Of a DNA stretch of 64,000 bases, positions 59,573 through 64,000 are shown in pieces. Every line of letters begins with the position of its first letter. Position 1 is the first letter of the stretch. A program made the translations under genes and the position numbers. The stretch lies in the IMG/VR virus record IMGVR_UViG_3300022562_000520, positions 1 to 64,000 of that record; one strand, given 5' to 3'. Below the pieces are notes generated by a model, which was not told the DNA's origin, did not search any database, and saw only the letters and a program-made list of their open reading frames with translations. Origin of the DNA: a virus.

Positions 59573-60426
59573 TACATAAAAAAACTTATGGGGTTTATTG
59601 GGCTTTGGATTTCTATATCCGCGCCACAATCCTTACATTTGGTTTTGAAAGTAAAGTTAGGACCAAAGTCACTAGCTTTTTCTATCGTATTGGATAGTGT
59701 TGTAATCCAAGTCGCTGGAATTTTACGTATCCATTCATCTATCATGTTACCATCCTCAATGTTATCAACAGAATGAATAATACTTTTGATAACAAAAACC
59801 GTCATCTCTAGTTCTTTTTCTGGTGTCAATCCTTCAGGATTTGAATCCTGATACATTTTTATAACATCTTTAAATTTAGAAGGATGTAATTTTACTTTTT
59901 GCCCGTTTGGTAATTTGGTTGTGTATGTGTTACCAACGGTTGTAGGGTCTATCTTTTTAGATTTTTGTAAAAAGTGTGGAATATTCACCGTGTATGGATG
60001 GTTTTTAGCATCTTTACAGTTGTGCATATATCTAATTTCCATTTCATCACCATAAGTTACTTGACGTAAACAAACTAGTAAGAAATCCACATCTTTAGAT
60101 AATAGTTCTGTTGGTTTCACCACCTGTGGAATACAACGCAGAAATACCTTATGAACGGCTTCCCCTGAGAACAAAGCATCGGGTGTTTTCATAAGAATTT
60201 CATCATATGCACTCATGGGGTGAATATGTACTTCCCCATCCTGAACATCTTCACGCAATTCGCCATTATTATAGAAAATACCACGGGATGGTAATTGAAA
60301 AGTACTACCCGGCAGTTCAACTCTTGATAATAATGGATTAACAACGGTCTGATTTGTGAATGGTGGCTGCATACCAACATCCGTTTTCGGCTGATCGCCT
60401 ACTATAGGTTTTTCATTATCTGACAT
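59572..60426 (-). CDS. 26: Baseplate hub protein, T4 gp26-like
   Basis: Hub assembly protein. The conserved opening LPGSTFQLPSRGIFYNNGELREDVQDGEVHIHPMSAYDEILMKTPDALFSGEAVHKVFLRCIPQVVKPTELLSKDVDFLLVCLRQVTYGDEMEIRY (about 33-130) is characteristic of gp26-like proteins in T4-superfamily phages. A four-cysteine-type pair (CKDC, about 268-271, with an upstream HNC) suggests a small zinc site. It is followed by the gp51-like gene in overlap. Two exact late boxes lie upstream (60453-60472). Confidence 0.82.
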   Translation of the reverse strand: MSDNEKPIVGDQPKTDVGMQPPFTNQTVVNPLLSRVELPGSTFQLPSRGIFYNNGELREDVQDGEVHIHPMSAYDEILMKTPDALFSGEAVHKVFLRCIPQVVKPTELLSKDVDFLLVCLRQVTYGDEMEIRYMHNCKDAKNHPYTVNIPHFLQKSKKIDPTTVGNTYTTKLPNGQKVKLHPSKFKDVIKMYQDSNPEGLTPEKELEMTVFVIKSIIHSVDNIEDGNMIDEWIRKIPATWITTLSNTIEKASDFGPNFTFKTKCKDCGADIEIQSPINPISFFM

Positions 60427-60452
60427 ATATCTTCTCCATATAACGTATTTTC

Positions 60453-60472
60453 TATTTATACAAGTATTTATA
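60453..60472 (-). promoter_or_regulatory. Two tandem T4-type late promoters
   Basis: TATAAATA occurs twice on the minus strand (60460-60453 and 60472-60465), 27 and 39 bases before the gp26-like start. Exact consensus in both. Confidence 0.82.
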
Positions 60473-60498
60473 CCTGAAAATTGTGTAAATCCTTAATG

Positions 60499-60506
60499 TA
60501 TAAATA
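60499..60506 (+). promoter_or_regulatory. T4-type late promoter
   Basis: Exact TATAAATA on the plus strand, 30 bases before the ATG of the tape-measure-like gene; together with the boxes at 60453-60472 it forms a divergent late-promoter region. Confidence 0.82.
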
Positions 60507-60535
60507 GATAAGACACATAATTAGGTTTTTATTAT

Positions 60536-62827
60536 ATGGATGATAATCAAATTCTTGAAACATTAGCACGTTTAGTTGCCAACCAATCTGGTTTTGCGGG
60601 TCGCGCCGTAGCAGATAGAATAGGTTCGGGCGGCGGTAGTGATGCCAAAGCATATAAAATGCGTGACGACGCAGATAGGAACTTTGATGCAAGTGTAAAA
60701 AGATATGAAGCTGCCACTAAAGGTATGAAATATACTACAGATGTTTTTACCAAAAAATTAGGTGAAACGTTTGCACGATCTGAATCAAGTTTGGTTCGTG
60801 GACTTTCAAATAGTGTTAAAACCCTCGAAGATGCCCTTCGCTTTAAAGATCAGGCAACTGCCATGGATGCCGTTGTTAAACAATTACAATCGCTTGATCG
60901 TACACATTATGAAAATCGTGAAGAACTAGAAGAGCACTTTGCTGAAGTAAGTAAAATGGCAGATAAAGCTGGCTGGGCACTTGAAGATATGGGTGTTCAG
61001 ATAACCCGTTCTTGGAATGTACAAACACAACAGTACCAATATTTTATTAATAACCAACAGCGCGTTACTGAAAGATTAACAGAACAAACAAAAGAACTTA
61101 CAGATGCGTTTGAAGAAGCCGAATTTGAAACTAAGAAACATACAGATAGAGTAGAGTACGCCAAAGAAAAAGTAGGTAAGTTTGGTGAAGTCTTAAAACA
61201 TACTGCTAAAGAATTTATGAAATTTGCGGAACAAGAACAACGTTTTGCACAACAAACCGCAACGGCAGACGCTGGTTGGATTGAAGGTATTAAAGAAATG
61301 GGTATATCCCAACTTGCCTACATGAAAATCTTAAAAGATACTAGACATGTTAATTTGGCTATGAATACTTCTGGTGTTGACTTTAAGAAGTCGTTAATAG
61401 AATCCCAAAAATCATTACGCGGTTTAACTACTAACTATGAAGAAGCTGCCAAAGTTTCTGGTATGTTTCATAAGAACATGGCTCGCATTGGTGTATCACA
61501 AGACCAATTAGGTGATGCTGTTCTTCAACAAACAAAAATTTATGAAGATAATTATCGTGCATTGGGTTATACCGCAGAAGAATTCGCCAATTTAACAAAT
61601 GAACTAATCAATGATCAAGGTATGCGCGACGTTCTCTTAACTTTACAAGAAAAGGAACGTAAGGCATATGTATTAGGCATTCAACAAAGAATGGCTGAAT
61701 ATCAAACCATGGGATATACCATCGACCGTGCTAAAGAATTACAAAAAACATTCCAAAATTTAGTAGGAATGGACCCACGTGAACGTATGAAGCAAGCTGC
61801 TAAAAAGCGTGCTATGATGGGCGCAATGGGAATGGGCAGTGAAGCTACTGAATTGTTTAATCTCGAAGTACAATATAGAACCATGACAGCAGATCAAAAG
61901 AAAGATGCTGATATACGTATGGCACAAATACAATCAGATGCTGCAAAAACTTTTGGTGAAATGTCTGGTGCTGGTTCTTCTTTGGGTCAATCTATGGCAA
62001 TGCAAGTTATGGCATCAAAAACAGGATTTGATCAAGTAGCAAGAACATTTGAAACTGAGTCTGGCCAAGGATTGGTTATTGATAAAGCGCAATTGGAAAA
62101 AACTAATGAAATAAGTACCACCGCTAAAAATATTTTAGGTGCTATGGATTATTGGGGTGCCGCATCTAATAGCGCAATAGGAAGTCTTGCTACTAACCTA
62201 ATTACAGGTATTGGTGGAATTGTATTAGGAATGGCAGGTAAAAATATGTTAGGCAGTATTTTTAGCAAGCTTGGTATGAGTGGATTAGGTAGTATGTTTG
62301 GAATGGGCGGTGCAGGCGCAGGCGGTGGAATGTTAGGTGGTGCTGGTGGAATGTTAGCACGTGCGGGTGGTGTAGGTCTTGCTGGTGCCGCAGGATATGG
62401 TGTAGGTACATTAATTAATAATAATTTGGGTGAAGATACTAAAGAGACTATTAGTGATGTTGTAGGAACGGCGGTAGATAGTGTTTTAAGTTTTTTTGGT
62501 AGTGATGAAGCACAAAAACGTTTAGATACTAAAGCATTTGCAGATTATTATGCGGCTGAAGGCGGCTCTTCCTCTAGAAAAACAGCAGCGAAACAAGAAT
62601 CTGAGAAGATGCGAGTTGATAAAGACGAGCAAACTGAAAAAATGATGAAAATGCAGCTTCAGCGCGATGAAGATATTAGTATGATATTACAAAAAATCGA
62701 TGAACATTTAAAAATGGTTAATATGCAAAATACCGAACAGGCTAAAGCGGTTTCTGAAACTGGTAAAGCTATAAATGATCAAGTGCGAAGAAGCAATTTT
62801 AAAGGTAAACGACCATCAACAATGTAA
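60536..62827 (+). CDS. Large helical virion protein, tape-measure-like (763 aa)
   Basis: Mostly long α-helices and coiled coil (about residues 40-480), then a hydrophobic Gly/Ala/Met-rich segment (about 545-630: NLITGIGGIVLGMAGKNMLG..., GAGAGGGMLGGAGGMLARAGGVGLAGAAGYGVG), then a charged C-terminal helix. Coiled coil plus a Gly-rich membrane-inserting segment is the usual make-up of tape-measure proteins, which set tail length and pass through the host membrane on infection. T4 gp29 is 590 residues. An exact late promoter precedes it. Other large virion proteins could share these traits, so the call is tentative. Confidence 0.6.
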   Translation: MDDNQILETLARLVANQSGFAGRAVADRIGSGGGSDAKAYKMRDDADRNFDASVKRYEAATKGMKYTTDVFTKKLGETFARSESSLVRGLSNSVKTLEDALRFKDQATAMDAVVKQLQSLDRTHYENREELEEHFAEVSKMADKAGWALEDMGVQITRSWNVQTQQYQYFINNQQRVTERLTEQTKELTDAFEEAEFETKKHTDRVEYAKEKVGKFGEVLKHTAKEFMKFAEQEQRFAQQTATADAGWIEGIKEMGISQLAYMKILKDTRHVNLAMNTSGVDFKKSLIESQKSLRGLTTNYEEAAKVSGMFHKNMARIGVSQDQLGDAVLQQTKIYEDNYRALGYTAEEFANLTNELINDQGMRDVLLTLQEKERKAYVLGIQQRMAEYQTMGYTIDRAKELQKTFQNLVGMDPRERMKQAAKKRAMMGAMGMGSEATELFNLEVQYRTMTADQKKDADIRMAQIQSDAAKTFGEMSGAGSSLGQSMAMQVMASKTGFDQVARTFETESGQGLVIDKAQLEKTNEISTTAKNILGAMDYWGAASNSAIGSLATNLITGIGGIVLGMAGKNMLGSIFSKLGMSGLGSMFGMGGAGAGGGMLGGAGGMLARAGGVGLAGAAGYGVGTLINNNLGEDTKETISDVVGTAVDSVLSFFGSDEAQKRLDTKAFADYYAAEGGSSSRKTAAKQESEKMRVDKDEQTEKMMKMQLQRDEDISMILQKIDEHLKMVNMQNTEQAKAVSETGKAINDQVRRSNFKGKRPSTM

Positions 62828-62859
62828 CCCTTTCGTATAGTTAGCCCATTTTTGATGCT

Positions 62860-62867
62860 TATAAATA
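62860..62867 (+). promoter_or_regulatory. T4-type late promoter for the portal gene
   Basis: Exact TATAAATA on the plus strand, 33 bases before the portal ATG. Confidence 0.85.
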
Positions 62868-62899
62868 CACTAACATATAACAACTAAAAGAAAATTAAT

Positions 62900-64000
62900 A
62901 TGACGACAGCAAAATGGACAGGATATTTTAAGGTTGTAACCCCACAACCTACCAGTGTAAAAATGACCGATAGCCAGGAAATGGCTGACGCAGGTGCATA
63001 TAATAATTACACATGGTACCAAAGGTTAGTCCAAGGTTCGGCATCGCGAATGACGCGATATCGCGAATATGACCTTATGGATAATGATATTGAAGTATCA
63101 CGCGCCCTTGATACGATAGCCGAAGAAATGACAGGTAATAACCCAAAAACTAAAGAACCATTATTAATTGATATATTAACTGAAGATGAAGACAACGTTG
63201 AAAGTGTTGCTGTTTTAACATTAAAAGCGGCTCTTCGTCGCTGGGCGCAATTGCATAAATTTCCAAATCGTCTTTATAGTATTGCACGGTTAACTATAAA
63301 ATATGGTGATGTATTTTTTAAAAAGGGTAAAAAAATAAAAGACAGATGGGAATTTATTCATCCTAAGAATGTTATCGCTGCTGTTGTTGATGAAACTGAT
63401 GCGACGAAAGTTATAGCATGGCAGATTAAAAAGGATGTTGAAAGACCTAAAGTTGCAGGCTATTCTATGCCAATCGGTGGAAAGCCAAATGGCAACGGTA
63501 CAGAAAGTGAAATAATACCAGCGAAAGATATGGTACGTTTCACATTAAGTGATGATATGGCAGATACTCAACCATTTGGTGAATCTGTTCTTCGTCCTGT
63601 TTATCGTTCACACAAACAAAAAGAATTATTAGAAGATGCTGTTATTATTTACCGCGTACAACGTGCACCAGAACGTCGTGTATTTTATATTGACGTTGGT
63701 AAAATGCCACCGCAACGCGTAAAACAATATCTCGAAGGTATTAAAAATGAGATTAAACAGAAAAAGATTCCAACTATAAATGGTGGACAAAATGAAGTTG
63801 ATTCTGTTTATAATCCACATTCAATGAATGAAGATTTTTTCTTTGCATCACGTCCAGACGGTCGTGGTTCACGGGTCGATACTTTACCTGGTGGTCAAGG
63901 TCTTGGTGAATTGTCAGATTTGGAATATTTTCAACGTAAAGTATGGCGTGGTTTGAAAGTTCCAGTTTCATATATGATTGAACAACAAGAAGGTGGTCAA
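62900..64000 (+). CDS. 20: Portal vertex protein, T4 gp20-like (partial, runs off the window)
   Basis: ATG at 62900; 367 codons are visible with no stop before the end of the window. The sequence matches gp20: RYREYDLMDNDIEVSRALDTIAEEM (about 52-76), the central YRVQRAPERRVFYIDVGKMPPQRVKQYLEGIKNEIKQKK (about 250-288), NEDFFFASRPDGRGSRVDTLPGGQGLGELSDLEYFQRKVWRGLKVPVSYM (about 310-358). The portal is the dodecameric ring for DNA packaging and the head-neck joint. T4 gp20 is 524 residues, so about two thirds is seen. Confidence 0.95.
   Translation, partial: MTTAKWTGYFKVVTPQPTSVKMTDSQEMADAGAYNNYTWYQRLVQGSASRMTRYREYDLMDNDIEVSRALDTIAEEMTGNNPKTKEPLLIDILTEDEDNVESVAVLTLKAALRRWAQLHKFPNRLYSIARLTIKYGDVFFKKGKKIKDRWEFIHPKNVIAAVVDETDATKVIAWQIKKDVERPKVAGYSMPIGGKPNGNGTESEIIPAKDMVRFTLSDDMADTQPFGESVLRPVYRSHKQKELLEDAVIIYRVQRAPERRVFYIDVGKMPPQRVKQYLEGIKNEIKQKKIPTINGGQNEVDSVYNPHSMNEDFFFASRPDGRGSRVDTLPGGQGLGELSDLEYFQRKVWRGLKVPVSYMIEQQEGGQ

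Noticed and set aside
1-64000. CRISPR array, integrase, attachment site or insertion sequence
   Set aside because: No regularly spaced repeats, no integrase or transposase motifs, and no terminal inverted repeats were seen; the phage looks strictly lytic in this window.

Overview
The window is a 64 kb piece of an AT-rich, double-stranded DNA tailed phage of the T4 superfamily (contractile-tailed myovirus), far from T4 itself. The evidence is a set of T4-type genes recognisable by motif and order: DNA polymerase gp43, sliding clamp gp45, RNase H, late sigma factor gp55, recombination nuclease gp46/gp47, portal gp20, and the baseplate genes gp48, gp53, gp5, gp25, gp6, gp26 and gp51. The host cannot be named. 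A lipoprotein signal, a peptide deformylase and a bS21 gene point to a Gram-negative bacterium.

Layout. 1-7.9 kb (minus strand) is a translation and RNA island: tRNA-Arg(CCU), tRNA-Ser(CGA), peptide deformylase, an HNH nuclease, an amber-suppressor-type tRNA(CUA), ribosomal protein bS21, about 0.95 kb of highly structured, GC-elevated noncoding sequence with a tRNA-like domain inside it, three small envelope-targeted proteins, a second structured RNA candidate and an RNA ligase. 7.9-11.7 kb (plus) holds a PD-(D/E)XK nuclease, a RimB-like aspartic protease, a 2OG-Fe(II) oxygenase, a membrane-anchored lytic transglycosylase and a DsbA-like protein. 11.7-16.6 kb (minus) holds two tail-fibre genes. 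16.6-23.1 kb (plus) is the replication block, with a free-standing homing-type nuclease directly before the polymerase. 23.1-25.2 kb has a holin-like protein, a PAAR spike tip and two further genes. 25.3-49.7 kb (minus) is the baseplate/tail block, including a single 11.1 kb gene. 49.7-58.7 kb (plus) has gp55, gp47, gp46, a GIY-YIG homing nuclease, a RuvC-like resolvase and an Fe-S helicase. 59.3-64 kb has the hub assembly genes (minus), a tape-measure-like protein and the start of the portal gene (plus).

Regulation is readable. Early/middle genes have sigma-70-type promoters with 17-base spacers. Structural genes have T4-type late boxes (TATAAATA or one-base variants), matching the encoded gp55. 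Convergent gene pairs are separated by hairpin terminators.

Three things stand out: (1) the large structured RNA candidate with an embedded tRNA-like domain, upstream of bS21 and the suppressor tRNA; (2) the CUA tRNA together with near avoidance of TAG stops, where the four TAG-ended genes I found all have a close backup stop; (3) a Gly-Ser-Pro tripeptide that recurs about 57 times in six peripheral tail/baseplate/fibre proteins and that I did not find in the replication, hub or portal proteins.
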